Shown: positions 1 through 12,149, counted from the first letter of the stretch. The stretch: 64,000 nt of DNA from Megaustenia siamemsis (GCA_032433765.1 JAVIAB010000047.1:17363511-17427510); one strand, 5' to 3'. Translations and numbers: made by a program. Notes: a model not told the origin generated them from the letters alone.

Positions 1-1218
1 CGAACCTGTACTCCGTGGCAAGGCGCTGTACCTTCTATCAGTATTACTATCTGGCTACCAAACTTGTTCTTGCTCTCTATTCACTTTTATTTGTTGGCGT
101 AGGCGATATACACAGCTACATGTGTCATCATGACAGTTCTCTTTGGTTCGACTTATACCTGGTGCACTATATATGTCGTCAAATATCTCGATTGCCTATC
201 TCTTGTAATGTCTTCCTCTGCCTCTTCTGTTGTTACGTCTGGTTGTTCATGTCTGTTATTAAATGTTTTTTGCCACAATTTGTTCTCCGGAGGAAGCTCA
301 GGGTGGGTATTAATCCGTTTCCTAATTTCTTCATTTGTCTGTTATCGTCGTCACATTGGGTTTTTTTCGAAGACGTCTTATTTCAGTAGTTTTGATCTTT
401 CCTTTCTCCTTTGTTAACATGGTCCCTTTGGTACTGATATCCGCGTAGGCTGAAATACTTGGTTGTGTATTGTCTTTTTTTAAAAAAAATTATCACGTGC
501 ACGTTTTTTTTTTATTTATTTCTATTTTATTTGTTCATTTATTTAGTTTACTTTATAACATATGTTCGTAGTTTTGGACTCATATTTCGCACTTGCTGCT
601 TACATACCAGCCAAATATTTCAGTTTTTAGCTTTTATAAGTGAAAACACTTCCATCATTAAAAAAAAAAAGAAACATACCATTTTACTGATTACGGTTAT
701 TCCCTGTCTTTTCTGTCTTCATCTTCGAATTGATTTTCTTACTAGCTACATTCTCTTGCAGATGCTGTTCTCATTTTTTCACGTTTTGTCGTGATACTCC
801 AATCATCTGCATTTAGGATCTCAATAAGGATGTTACAATCTCCAGGGGTTGCGAATTTATCTTATCCGTGTGGTCTGTTTGAGTGATAGATAACGGTGAT
901 GAAAGTGCATTTCCTTTTATAGCGCCAGTGCTGATGGGAATTTTCTTTAATTGGGTAGCCTTTGTTCTTACTTTAGCTGTGCTGTTAGGATATAACTCTT
1001 TTGCTTAGGCTAATATGCCAACCTTGGCATAGACTCACATATTTGTGCAGTTCTCCCCATCTACTAAATGCAGTTGTTTGTCTTCTGAATACAATTTTGT
1101 CTGTCTACTAAATGTGGCGGTTGTCTGTCTACTAGGTGCAGTTGTCTGCCTATTAATTGTCTACCCCTATCCCAGGCTTAATCTTAGTCCACACATACTA
1201 TGTGTAGATCTTTATCTG
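1..1218. other. Intron-like unique sequence, nothing recognised
   Basis: T-rich on the + strand with poly-A and poly-T runs. Open frames here are hydrophobic low-complexity translations without family resemblance. No exon of the missing Qua1/KH N-terminal part was found here. Confidence 0.5.
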
Positions 1219-1570
1219 ATCTATTGTCTTCTGTATAAAATGTCTTTGTGCAATGATCCCATCTATTGTTTTCTGTATAAAATGTCTTGGTGCAATGATC
1301 CCATCTATTGTCTTCTGTATAAAATGTCTTGGTGCAATGATCCCATCTATTCTCTTCTCTTTAAATGACTTGCTGCTATTGTTGCATCTATTCTCCTCTC
1401 TATAAAATGTCTTGGTGCAATTATTGCATCTATTCTCTTCTCTTTAAATGACTTGGTGCAATCATTGCATCTATTCTCCTCTCTTTAAATGACTTGGTGC
1501 TATTATTGCATCTATTCTCCTCTCTATAAAAATTTCTTGGTGCAATCATTGCATCTATTCTCTTCTGAGT
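1219..1570. repeat. Minisatellite, 42-bp unit becoming degenerate
   Basis: Three clear copies of a unit starting ctattgtcttctgtataaaa, spaced exactly 42 bp (1219, 1261, 1303), then diverged copies of about 60 bp with the motif catctattctcctctctat. Confidence 0.85.
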
Positions 1571-2234
1571 CCTAGTTTTGTCTTTTTGTGTGTGTTGCAG
1601 TTCAATTATGTGTCGTATTTTATTCACTAGTACTTTCGTGAATACATCACACGAACTGTCTATTAATAACGTTATGTGAACTTGTATATATTCCCATGTG
1701 ATGGAAATGCCCTCTTAAAAATTTTGTTGCACTGATCTAAATTGAATAAATCACTTTTGTATCAAATTGAAAAAAAATAAATCCAATGTTATCCTGAAAA
1801 CCGCCTGTTAAACATGCCCAAATGCAGAATTAGATAGGAAACTACAAGTTATGGAAATGAGGTATTACCCAAGATCCCGGCGTGTCATATATACCACGTC
1901 ACAAACGAAAAAGGCCCCCGAAACAAAAATTGCCCAATAAAAGAAAAAAATACAGTGAAAAATAAAGATGATGCCTTATATAGGGGATCTCGAATTGGTT
2001 AGTTCCCATTTGTTTTCTATGGTCGGTGTGGAGCAAATGGTGACTTTCGATCCCAGGAAGTCTGTTACCCATATAGGGCCTTCACAAAAGCTTCCTGTGT
2101 CGGTGAGATCAAAACAAATTTGTTGGTACGGGATTGTCACCAGATTAAGCGGCTTGATTATGGAATAGCGAATGTTGAAGACAAGGGAGGAAATGGATAA
2201 AGAGATACAGTGAAAACGATGGCGTTGGATAGGA

Positions 2235-2512
2235 TATGTTGTAGATATGAAGAGGATGAACTGGTGTTGTAGATATGAGGAGGATGAACTGGTGTTGTAG
2301 ATATGAGGATGAACTGGTGTTGTAGATATGAGAAGGATGAACTGGTGTTGTAGATATGAGGAGGATGAACTGGTGTTGTAGATATGAGGAGGATGAACTG
2401 GTGTTGTAGATATGAGGATGAACTGGTGTTGTAGATATGAGGAGGATGAACTGGTGTTGTAGATATGAGGAGGATGAACTGGTGTTGTAGATATGAAGAG
2501 GATGAACTAATA
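2235..2512. repeat. Minisatellite, 28-bp unit
   Basis: Unit ggtgttgtagatatgaggag plus gatgaact, spaced 28 bp with some shorter copies, about ten copies. The open frame on the opposite strand is a by-product. Confidence 0.9.
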
Positions 2513-2660
2513 AGATGATGGTATGAAAGAATGGAATAAGGGATTTGAGTAGATGAACTAGAGGGTGTAGATGATATGGAAAGAATAAACCAGTGGGGGA
2601 AAATATGAGGAACGTGGGCAAGAAAGATTCCCTCTAGGTATTAAGACGTATGTGGAATAT

Positions 2661-2832
2661 GGTGGGAGCCTATATTTTTCTGTGAACAAGGACACCATTT
2701 ATGGTGGGAGCCTATATTTTTCTGTGAACAAGGACACCATTTATGGTGGGAGCCTATATTTTTCTGTGAACAAGGACACCATTTATGGTGGGAGCCTATA
2801 TTTTTCTGTGAACAAGGACACCATTTATGGTG
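2661..2832. repeat. Minisatellite, four perfect 42-bp copies
   Basis: Unit begins ggtgggagcctatatttttc, at 2661, 2703, 2745 and 2787. Copies are identical, so the array is young. It sits only 170 bp before the KH exon acceptor. Confidence 0.92.
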
Positions 2833-3003
2833 ATGCCAGCGAGCAAGAAAGTAGGAAAACAGGTAATAGTAATGGAAAACAAGTCATGGTAATGTGAAAG
2901 AAGAAACGTAAGCTATGAGAATTGAGTGAAGAAGACAGTGTTTTTTTCTAACAATGTCAGACGGTTAGTTTACATTTTTTTCGATGTTTTTTTTTTTCTT
3001 CAG

Positions 3004-3120
3004 TTTAACTTTGTTGGGAGGATACTTGGTCCCCGCGGGATGACAGCTAAGGAGTTGGAGCAGTTTACGGGCTGCAAAATCATGGTCCGAGGGAAAGGAT
3101 CAATGAGGGATAAAGCTAAG
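3004..3120 (+). CDS. QKI: QKI exon: KH domain, GxxG loop half
   Basis: 117 bp, 39 codons, phase 0 at both ends. The acceptor is a long T tract ending cttcag; the donor is gtgagc. The peptide begins [12 protein letters not shown], with the RNA-contacting GPRG loop at exon residues 9-12, followed by [16 protein letters not shown], a near-invariant STAR-family KH segment. Vertebrate QKI has almost the same block, in which the exon follows the end of the preceding VPVKEYPD-type segment. That preceding exon is not found in bases 1-3003. The segment helps form the groove that reads the UAA core of the RNA. The apparent open frame continuing upstream to 2926 is intron. Confidence 0.96.
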
Positions 3121-3529
3121 GTGAGCTTCACTGTTTCTGTGTTGATTGGTTAGTATTATCTGATACAGTTAGGTGAGCAGCTGCTCGATAAAAAAAATCC
3201 TTTTTTAAAAATATATATATTTCCTTTCTTGAGTATCCAGCATATTATCGCCATGTAGTTAGATTTGTTTACATATCCTTATATATATTTTTGTGTTGTT
3301 GTTTGTTGTTCCAGCTGAAGGCCTACTTCACCGAAACGTCGACTTTTATTTTGTCCATTACTATGTAAAGCAGTCTCATTCTTTTAAAACACATTCTTAA
3401 GCCAATGATATAATCTACTGATCCCAATACTATACTAATCCCAATCTACTGATGAATCTTGATTGTGGGATACCAACGATACTGAAGATGCCAAATGATA
3501 TGAATGTTGATTGTATCAAATACCTATTG

Positions 3530-3855
3530 ATTGGGGACTCGTTGGTCTTGAGGGACGATACCGGCCCTGAACAGACAGGTTGTGAGTTCAAATCCCGGCT
3601 GGACCAGCTGGGATTTTTATTTGTGATTTCTCTCTGCGGCAACCACCCCTGGCCATTGCAGTGAAGCCCGGCTTGAAACGTGAATTGCTCATCAACGGAA
3701 ACAAATATGAGTACCTCCGAAGTCGGAGTTAACTGCCTTTGCGGCGGACACCTGTGCACACGGTTGCCAAGGAAAAACGGATTAATTCAGTTCCTACACT
3801 GTAGGGACTTCGCCATATGTGAAGCTGGTGAACAAAGAAAATAAAAATAAAAACT
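3530..3855 (+). mobile_element. tRNA-derived SINE, family 4
   Basis: The head has an RNA polymerase III B-box-like gagttcaaatcccgg at about 3582. A body of roughly 250 bp follows and the element ends in an A-rich aaaataaaaataaaaa tail at 3838-3855. No second copy was noticed in the window. No clear target duplication was seen. Confidence 0.7.
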
Positions 3856-4235
3856 ACCTGTTTGTTGTTTGTATCACCTGTAGATTGATTTTATCACCTG
3901 TGTATTGATTTATCACTCACCTGCTGTTGAATTTCACTTTTTTTCGTTCTATGGTCAGTTAATATGTCATCTTTTAACAGTATTGCTATTCTTGATCATT
4001 CTGTCTGCAATTTTGTTTCTGCTTTTTTTTTCATAATTTTTTTGGTTACATCATTTTTGCTTTTATGTTTGCTCTCTATAATGTAATACATTGGTGCCTG
4101 ATTGTTGGATAATTTCTGATATTGTCTTGAGCTATTATATGTTGCTGTCTCTAATTGTTTTCTTTTATAACGTCAGTAACATCGTTCAGTTAACCTTTTA
4201 CACACGCTGCCTATTGTTATCTCTTGACAGTTAAT

Positions 4236-4520
4236 ACACACACCGCCTTTGTTATCAATGACAATTATTGCACACGCTGCTTATTGTTATCTATGACAAT
4301 TATTGCACACGCTGCTTATTGTTATCTATGACAATTATTGCACACGCTGCCTATTGTTATCTATGACAATTACTGCACACGCTGCCTATTGTTATCTATG
4401 ACAATTATTGCACACGCTGCTTATTGTTATCTATGACAATTATTGCACACGCTGCTTATTGTTATCTATGACAATTACTGCACACGCTGCCTATTGTTAT
4501 CTATGACAATTATTGTACAC
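4236..4520. repeat. Minisatellite, 35-bp unit
   Basis: Unit cacacgctgcctattgttat plus ctatgacaattattg, spaced 35 bp, about eight copies with few changes. Confidence 0.92.
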
Positions 4521-5105
4521 ACCTCCCATTGATGTATGTGCTAGTTATCGTGCCTCGGTTCCTTCGTGACAATAGATGTTTGGTTACCTCTAACACATAT
4601 AGCAATGTATGCCAATATTTGTGGCCCTCAGTACCCCTACGTCAATTGATAGACATTAGTAAATCAGCAATCACCCAGTGTACAAACACCGGCCACTTCA
4701 TATAGACCCTTATGTACATGTAGCTCTCGGGTAAGTTTGATTCGAGCATGTTAATGTATCGTTCTCGTATCCTTGTACCTTTTGTCACTTTACAGTCTGC
4801 TTTCACGTCAGTTCACAGTCCATCTGTCATATCACATTTATCATTCTCTGTAATGTACAACCATCATCATGTGTGTGCCTAGCCCACAGTCAGTCAGTGC
4901 GCACTTAACCCTCGTGTAACTACACTCATACACACCCATTGTGCGCCCAGCCCTCGCGTCAATGCCATTGGGGCCGCGAATTAATGCCCAGACACCCATT
5001 GTCTCCGTATCCACATATCCCTCGAGTCAGTGCGCACCCAACCTTTGTGTCATTGTACACATGTCTGGACACGGTAAAATATACACATCTAATGCACATA
5101 AAAAA
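4521..5105. other. Intronic sequence, nothing recognised
   Basis: Mixed unique sequence. From about 4740 to 5090 it has a loose periodicity of cgtcagt/cacac words, probably an old, decayed tandem repeat. Confidence 0.4.
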
Positions 5106-5349
5106 TCATGTGCCCCCACCACACCAAGTGGCGTATAGGGAATATGATGTTAGAGACCATAAATTTTACAGACCTTCGGCACATGATTTTTGGTGTAATG
5201 TCGGTATTACGTCCGTGCCGCTTTACTTTCCCCCCAAAAAATCCGGTACCCATTAAAGGCTGGGTGAACCGGAAGTCGTCGGTTGGGATCGAACCCTACC
5301 TCTTGTCCTTTGTAGCCCAGTTCACTAATCACTTAGCTATCGCGGCTCC
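5106..5349 (-). mobile_element. tRNA-derived SINE, family 1, copy a
   Basis: Read on the minus strand the head is gagccgcgatagctaagtga, with tRNA A-box and B-box (agggttcgatcccaa) elements. It is followed by the family body (gggtaccggattttt, aaagcggcacgg, taataccgac) and ends near atacgccacttgg. It shares all these blocks with copies at 6835, 14226 and 17582. Confidence 0.88.
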
Positions 5350-5548
5350 CATATAATACACATTCTTCCACGTAAAAAACATATTTTCAAGACACTACAT
5401 TTATGAACACTACTTTATTCAATTGGATTATCAAATAACGTCTTCATTATGATTTCGATCTTTTGAGATACATAGCTTGATGCACTTTGCAAAATTCAAG
5501 TGAACTCGATGTCATAAATGCACATTGCCGTGAATTGTAGCACATTCA

Positions 5549-7230
5549 CATCATCATCATCAAGTACTGGGCCTAGTAGCGTAGGTGATCATGTCTCTCC
5601 ACAGCATTCGATCTCGGCAGCTATTTATCATTTCTGTTGTTGATCTTCTGCCAAGCCATTCTCTTAAGCTGTCTGTTATTTTTTCTCTTTGCTTCCCTCT
5701 ATCTCTTCGTCCCTCAATTTTTCCAGTTGTTACAAAATATTCCAGTTGTTCTCTTCTCATTACATAGCCAAAAAATGATGATTGTCTCTTCCTAATATTG
5801 GAAATTAGCTCTCTTTTTGCTTTGACCTTTCTCAGAACCTCTTCATTACTCTTCTTAGCTGTTCATGGTATTCTCAACATTCTTCTGTAAAACCACATTT
5901 CTACAGACTCCAGTGATTTTCTTGTCTGTTGTCCTATTGTCCATGATTCGCATCCGTATGTTAAGACTGGCTCTACGTAACATTTAAGAACTCTTTTTCT
6001 TGTTTCTATTTTTTGGAAAACTGCTTTTGCCTGTGCCATTCTGCATCTCACCTCTTTTGTACATCTTCCGTCTGAGGTTAACAAAGTTCCCAAATATTTA
6101 AATTCATTTACCTGTTTTAATATTGTTCCACTTGTCTTTATTTTGCACTGAGGTGATGTCTTTTTCTTTGTTGTTACCATTACCTCTGTCTTTTTGCTAT
6201 TAAGGCTGAGTCCTTCATTTTTGCTTTCCTTCACTACAATGTCCAACATTTCTTGTAACTCATTTTCACTCTTAGCGATTAATACTGTATCATCAGCATA
6301 CCTTAGATTATTTATATTATGACCTCCAATTGTTATTCCATGCATGCCCCTTATGGATCTTAAAATAATCTCACTATAAATATTAAACAAATCTGGTGAC
6401 AACACACAGCCTTGTCTAACACCCTGTTTTATTTGTTGAAACATTCCCAATTGGTTTCCAGTTCTTATGGCTGCTGTTTGTTGCCAGTACATGTTCTTTA
6501 TTATTCTTAGATCTTTGCTGTCTATGTTTATGCTTTCTAAAATGTTGATTATTTCTTGGTGCTTTACTTTGTGAAATGCCTTGGTGTAATCTATGAAACA
6601 TAGGTATAGATCTGTTTTCACCTCTATGGCTCTTTCTACTAAAGATCTTATGATATAAATGGCATTGCTTGCTCCTTTATCTCTAACAAAACCACACTGT
6701 TCATCACTAATTTCTGGACTGATTTTGTTTCACACTCTTCGCATGATGATTCTTAGTAATATCTTAGTCATATGACTCATAAGGCTTATTGTGCGATGAT
6801 CATCACATTCAATCGCACCCGATTTCTTTGGTAGTAAAGTAAAAGTAAAGTACCCCCGTCACGCCGAGTGGCGTATAGGGAAATATGGTGTTAGTGACCC
6901 TATATTTTACAGACCTTCAGCACATGATTTTTGGGGTAATGTGGTCGGTATTACGCCCGTGCTGCTTTTACTTTCCCCAGAAAAAATCCGGTACCCATTT
7001 AAGGCTGGGTGAACCCGGAGCCGTCGGTTGGGATCGAACACTACCCCTTGTCCGTAGTAGTCCGATTTCTTTGGTAGGGCTATGAATATTGATTTGAACA
7101 TGTCGTCTGGTATATATCCACTGTTGTAGATATCATTCAATATTTTTGTTATTATTTCTATTCCAAAATCACCCATGGCTTCAATCTCTTCTTTAGTTAT
7201 ATTATCTGGTTTCACACATTCACACTTGAT
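5549..7230 (-). pseudogene. LINE-B, 5'-truncated non-LTR retrotransposon with reverse transcriptase
   Basis: The longest piece (5863-6621, minus) reads 252 residues of reverse transcriptase. It has FIDYTKAF (motif A), [33 protein letters not shown] (motif C with the catalytic DD) and the thumb segment [12 protein letters not shown]. Upstream on the same strand, 6622-6834 and 7078-7200 continue the coding sequence (GYIPDDMFKSIFIALPKKS), interrupted by a SINE. The 3' end at 5549 is a catcatcatcatcat run, that is a (GATGAT)n tail. Stops and frameshifts break it. The clade (RTE-, CR1- or Ingi-like) cannot be assigned safely by eye. Further copies are at 33088 and 43950. Confidence 0.85.
6835..7061 (-). 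mobile_element. tRNA-derived SINE, family 1, copy b, inserted in LINE-B
   Basis: It is flanked by a perfect 16-bp target duplication, ccgatttctttggtag, at 6819-6834 and 7062-7077. It is 5'-truncated: the A box is missing while the B-box region (gtgttcgatcccaa on minus) remains. Removing it and one duplicate rejoins the LINE-B reverse transcriptase at a LPKKSG motif. Confidence 0.92.
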
Positions 7231-7286
7231 GCATTCAATCAAGTGTGATGCATCTTCTGATTTTGAGTTCACATTCTCCTTTAGCA

Positions 7287-7635
7287 TCATCATCATCATT
7301 GAGTGCCTTCTCCATGGTTGGCTACCATGGATCGCCATTCTACCACGTTTCTTGCTTTGATGGTGCAGGCTGTCATAGATTGACTTGTCCATCTTTTTAT
7401 GTTACTCGTCCATGTTAGTCTTGGTCTGCCTCTGCCACCGTGTATTTCCCTTCCAATATTACTTTTAGTAGGCTGTTGTGTCTTTTAACATGCCCCAAAA
7501 AATTTCATTTGTCTTGTCTTAATTGTATTTAGTAGTTCTCTTTTTTATTTTCAGTTGTTTTAAAACTTCATCGTTTGTTATTTTTACTTTCCATCTAATT
7601 CTACCTATTCTTCTATAAATCCACATTTCAAATGT
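7287..7635 (-). mobile_element. LINE-A 3' fragment, minus orientation
   Basis: It begins with the tail as catcatcatcatcatt at 7287 and contains the minus-strand C-terminal block of a reverse transcriptase (GRGRPRLTW-like, RRNRQN). It is flanked by the 11-bp duplication tcctttagcat at 7276-7286 and about 7636-7645. It is inserted in a mariner transposase remnant. The same end occurs at 7679, 15596, 27046, 32668 and 48019. Confidence 0.82.
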
Positions 7636-7678
7636 CCTTTAGCATACCCGGGAAAATAAGGGGGTTACGGTCAGGTGA

Positions 7679-8527
7679 CATCTAGATGGCATGGACATAC
7701 GACTAATATGTAATCTATACTGGGAGCAAACAGCAATAATAAAATATAACAAAGAGAACTCTACACCCATTGATATAAAAAGAGGAGTAAGACAGGGATG
7801 CATCCTATCACCAAGCCTGTTCAATCTATACACTGAGCAAATCTTTAAAAACATCATAGAGATGCCAGGCCTACAAATTAACGGAAAGATAATCAATAAC
7901 TTAAGATATGCTGACGATACTGTACTACTAGCAGAAAATCCTAAAGATCTACAATTACTTAATGAAATAAACATGACAAGCAAAAAATATGGACTAGATA
8001 TGAACATCAGAAAGACTAAAGCTATGTTCATAAACAAAGAAGATACGCAAAACCCACAAGTGGATATCAAAATAGAATGAATAAACCTGGAGACAGTTCA
8101 GAACTACAACTACCTTGGACATACTATAACCAGTGATGGAAAATGTACAACTGAAATAAACAAAAGAATAGGGATTGCAAAAAAGTAATTTTAATGTCAT
8201 GAAGAACATACTAACATCAAAACAAATAACACCAGGGTTTAAACTAAAAATGAAAAGAGAACTAAGCACAAATCAAACAAGACAAATGCGATGTTTCGGC
8301 CATGTTAAAAGACACACAGCCTACTAAAAGTAATCCTGGAGGGGAAAATACAAGGTAGCAGAGGCAGACCAAGACTAACATGGGCGAGTAACATCAAAAT
8401 GATGTACAAATCAGCCTATGACAACCTGCACCATCAAAGCAAGAGACAGTAGATTGGCGCTCCATGGTAGCCAACCTTCGTTGCGCAGACGGCACTCGAT
8501 GATGATGATGATGATGATGATGATGAA
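7679..8527 (+). pseudogene. LINE-A, 5'-truncated copy with reverse transcriptase
   Basis: 7691-8080 encodes a reverse transcriptase core: KRGVRQGCILSPSLFNLYTE and [14 protein letters not shown], with the catalytic DD. Degenerate continuations YNYLGHTITSDGK and RQMRCFGHVKRH follow, and the copy ends in (GATGAT)n at 8500-8527. It is flanked by the 10-bp duplication ggtcaggtga at 7669-7678 and 8528-8537. Several stops mark it as dead. Confidence 0.87.
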
Positions 8528-8616
8528 GGTCAGGTGAACGGGGAGACCACTCAACGTGGCCACGTCTTCCATTCCAGATAGGGAAATTGTTATTCAGCCA
8601 TGTACTTATGTATCCA

Positions 8617-8880
8617 GACTTTAGGGGCACCATGTATAGAGGCGCTGTCACCTCCCACGCATGTCGTGGGAGGCGACTTAAGAGTCTTGTTGATGAGGTC
8701 CGTCGCCAATATTACGGGGTTAATGCTTTCAGATGAATGAAGCTATCTTCGGTTCTTTTGCTAGTGTGTGTCTGGCGTGCTTCTTACTGGGGAACATGCT
8801 GAGGAGGGCATTTGAGCACCACAGAGTTGTCCTGTGTGGAAAGAAGATGATCTGTCGACTAAACTAAGCTAAACACACCA
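8617..8880 (+). mobile_element. SINE family 5, diverged copy
   Basis: It carries the family block cacgcatgtcgtgggaggcgactta, as listed here in shortened form around 8657-8680, comparable to gtaagaggcgactaagga in copies at 26273 and 46390. The 3' part is poorly conserved, so the end is uncertain. Confidence 0.5.
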
Positions 8881-9608
8881 CTTGTGTGTAACCGTGTGCA
8901 AAAAACCGTGTGGATTTCACAGAAAATTGTACCCGGCAGCATTACTTATCAACCAACCCTCAGACACCCACAGCTCACTAAGCCGCTCCTCAAACTACTA
9001 TTCACGCGCTCCCAAATTTGACGTCGGTGGGTCTACCCCAACCTGGCACGGGTCGAGGTGTCGAGCAAGCACAATTCAACACAAAGCGGGAAGATGATCG
9101 ACAGCGAGCACCGGGTAGACGGGCTTACTCAAACAAATTAGCGGCCATTCCCCGAGGGGCCCCGGTGAATCAATATCTATTCCGACTAGGGGGCCCTCCA
9201 AAATAACTGCAAACGCAAAGTGGACGGATTAGGGAAGGGGGGGGGGTGGCCACAAACACACCCCCCCCCCTCCACCCGAAGTACTTTTTGTTGAAGGAAC
9301 AATCATCGAGTTGGCAGGAAGACCGGGGGGGGGGGGGGGGGGATTCGAGCGTGTGTTTGGAAGCATGTAGTGATTGTCAATTATTTGTAACGAGAGATAA
9401 CCTGTCAGTCATGTCAGAAAATAAACCCCATTGTTGTGGCACTTACTTTTGTTGTTTTGTGGGTGTCAGGTCGCACTTCTGTTTGTGGTTATGTTCCAGA
9501 TGGACCTGCTCTAAATTATTGAAACTGGCCGGCAAAATTAAGAGAAAAATAAACACAGCGAGGAAAAGAGCACTGGTCACCTTGTGTGGTGTATGGTAGT
9601 ATTCAGGT
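8881..9608. other. GC-richer intronic segment with homopolymer G and C runs
   Basis: Base composition rises compared with the surroundings. There is a run of 18 G at 9325-9342, and G- and C-runs near 9237-9272. Short open frames have no recognised family. It may be an old repeat. Confidence 0.4.
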
Positions 9609-10008
9609 CCTTCCTTCCTTCCTTCCTTCCTTCCTTCCTTCCTTCCTTCCTTCCTTCCTTCCTTCCTTCCTTCCTTCCTTCCTTCCTTCCTTCCTTCCTT
9701 CCTTCCTTCCTTCCTTCCTTCCTTCCTTCCTTCCTTCCTTCCTTCCTTCCTTCCTTCCTTCCTTCCTTCCTTCCTTCCTTCCTTCCTTCCTTCCTTCCTT
9801 CCTTCCTTCCTTCCTTCCTTCCTTCCTTCCTTCCTTCCTTCCTTCCTTCCTTCCTTCCTTCCTTCCTTCCTTCCTTCCTTCCTTCCTTCCTTCCTTCCTT
9901 CCTTCCTTCCTCGCCTTCCTTCCTTCCTCGCCTTCCTTCCTTTCCTCGCCTTCCTTCCTTCCTTCCCTCCCTCCCTCCCTCCCTCCCTCCCTCCCTCCCT
10001 CCCTCCCT
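9609..10008. repeat. (CCTT)n microsatellite, about 75 copies, passing into (CCCT)n
   Basis: 9609-9910 is almost pure ccttccttcctt. 9911-9962 has interruptions of tcgcctt, and 9963-10008 is (ccct)n. Open frames across it (SFLP and KEGR repeats) are artefacts. Confidence 0.97.
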
Positions 10009-10399
10009 TGTCCGTTCGGGTGTCGAGGGAGATTCACAATTCTGAGTCTAACACTCTTGACGTAAGATAGTGCAGGATTGTGGGCTTCCAGTTATGTTCC
10101 CTACAATCCAATGACGTCTTCAAATTTAGTTGGGCCGACGGATGGATTTATGGAGAGATTATGATCCCGGGTCAATATGGAGGCGTTGTTTAGCTCCCCT
10201 CTTGCAATGAACGCTTGATCTGAGGGCCTAACAAGTGACCATCGTAAAATGTCGCTTGTTGCTGAAACAAAGTCTAGTTCACGGTTATAATGACGTAAAA
10301 CTACATAAATAGATGATTTCCCCATCAGGCATTCTTGTGACCATCTGGTAAAAGAAAACAAGTGACCAGGAAAATTGCAATGCATATCAATTACCAGGA

Positions 10400-10540
10400 A
10401 AGGCTCCACTATGCGATTAAGAAACATCCAAGACCTACTAGAACCAGCAGCAAATTGCCAGTCTTGGATAGCTGTGACTTCCGTCCTATGTGCCGTCTTC
10501 TGCCCGATAGGAAAATGAATGAATGAAAACAAAAACATGG
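10400..10540 (+). mobile_element. 3' end related to LINE-D/SINE-5
   Basis: tcctatgtgccgtcttctgc followed by ccgataggaaaatgaatgaatga resembles the common 3' end (ctcgaaaggacaatagata) at 26500, 46640, 49270 and 38590, here with an (ATGA)n tail. The element body upstream, about 10101-10400, is not recognised. Confidence 0.45.
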
Positions 10541-12149
10541 AGAAATATCATCCGGCAAAAGGAAAACCCCTTCTACGCTACAAATACGTTTATAAACGTA
10601 GACGTGAGAGTGCTGACATAATCACAACCGATTGGGACGATTTTCTAAAGACATATTTAGTTAAAGTCGTCTGTAAGTGCTGGTCCAGAAACAGGCGGAC
10701 TCATTGTGACCGGTTGCATAAACTACAGAAACACGACGGAAGATCCGGACAGTAAATCCATTGTCTCCTGAGACAGACAAGATCCCAACATATCTTCATG
10801 AGAGACGGATTAAGGATATCCGTTCATTTAGTCGTATGAGGACGGCTAGTGCTAGGTGGGAGCGAATACAAGCGCAAAGAGAATAATAATAATTAATATT
10901 AAATATAATAATATAATAAAAAGATATATTACAGACATTAATGATAAGGCAAGTACAAGCACAAAAGGGTATCTGTCACTCATTCTGTTGTTTGGGGAAT
11001 ACGATATCATTGCATGACTATCGGCACATTTTGAGCGGTGCTGTCAGTATCCCGAACAGACTGGCTAACTTTCAAGATACAATTTTTGGTGCAGATTTTA
11101 AGATCCAGGAAAACGGCAAAGCCATGCTGGTAATATAAGAATAATAATAAAAAAAATGTTCGTGGATGCAATTCGAAGACGGGCCATTTTAGGCAAGCAA
11201 ACACGCCAGTATATGCCGGGAAGAAATATGATTTCTTGGACTAGTTTAACTGAGAGCAATTCTCATTTTCTTATGTGTTGACACTGTCAGACAAGTGTTT
11301 GTAATCATTTTCATTGCTGTCTGGCGCCCCTCTTGAGCTTCATACAACCTTGATTGTAGTTGTGAGTCTTTAGGATAAATAATCCGTCTTAGCTGATGAC
11401 GCTGTTCCTGTTAGGATCATCATCTCTGCATATTGGGCAAACCCATGGGTGTTACAATATCTCCATTGAGTCACGAGAAAATCTGAGAAGAATTCAGGCT
11501 GGCGTGCACGCACTCCGTAGCCCGGCCTGAGATCAACGGTGATGGTATGTTTTTGTTGCCATTGTGCCCGAGCAATGACCAGAATGTATGGTCTAATCTA
11601 GTCTTTTCTAACTGGTTGTTCAACGTGCGCAACTAGACGGAGGTTCCTATTTGTTACCATTATCCAAGACACTGGATCTCACTGTCCAAGAGTTCAGATG
11701 ATGGCAAGTTCGTGTAGAAACGACGGATTAATTTGTATTTTTTTTTTAATCGCGACCGCCTGTGGTAGACTTTCACCCCGGGTCGTTCCTGTCTTGATGC
11801 TGTTGTCACACCTCTAGACTAGCCACCCTTCTAGAGCTGGTCAGTCATTTCTGTGATGTGTTCTGTAGTTTGATTATTAACTCACATGTGCTCAATCACA
11901 GCCAAAGCTTAGGCAAACGCATTCAGTTTTCTTCTTTATCATCAGTTCTAATTTTGAAGATAACAGTTTGTCCTAGTTACTCAAACTTATAGTAATCGTT
12001 GTTGGGATGACTCGGTTCTCTGCGGGACCTAAATCATTATCGGGTAGCGCGTCCTTTGTAAAACGTTGTACTGACCACAGCCCGTTTAATTTGACATTTT
12101 ATAGCCAGATCTCCCACTTCATAGGTTGTCTTGTTCAAGGTCCCCTTGA
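10541..12149. other. Intronic sequence, mostly unrecognised
   Basis: No gene found. A minus-strand fragment of SINE-2 3' end lies at about 11440-11530 (gggtgttacaatatctcc), matching 44340-44440 in reverse. The frame 10519-10755 is basic and of unknown origin. Confidence 0.4.

Larger units (their letters stand above)
7230..8640 (-). pseudogene. Mariner/IS630-type transposase remnant, split by two LINE insertions
   Basis: Minus-strand pieces 8528-8640, 7636-7678 and about 7230-7286 read in order as the catalytic C-terminal part of a mariner-type transposase. The first piece has YISTWLNNNFP and GHVEWSPRSPDL, where mariner proteins carry the last catalytic acidic residue. The next has NPLIFPGYAKENV. 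Each break coincides with a LINE-A insertion bounded by its own target duplication. The exact join with LINE-B near 7230 is approximate. Confidence 0.65.

Noticed and set aside
15..417. 124- and 95-residue frames at the window start
   Set aside because: Hydrophobic, T-rich translations with no family resemblance. They also do not match the missing Qua1 or KH start.
10519..10755. 78-residue basic frame
   Set aside because: It may be a fragment of a retrotransposon, but no diagnostic motif was found, so it is not called.
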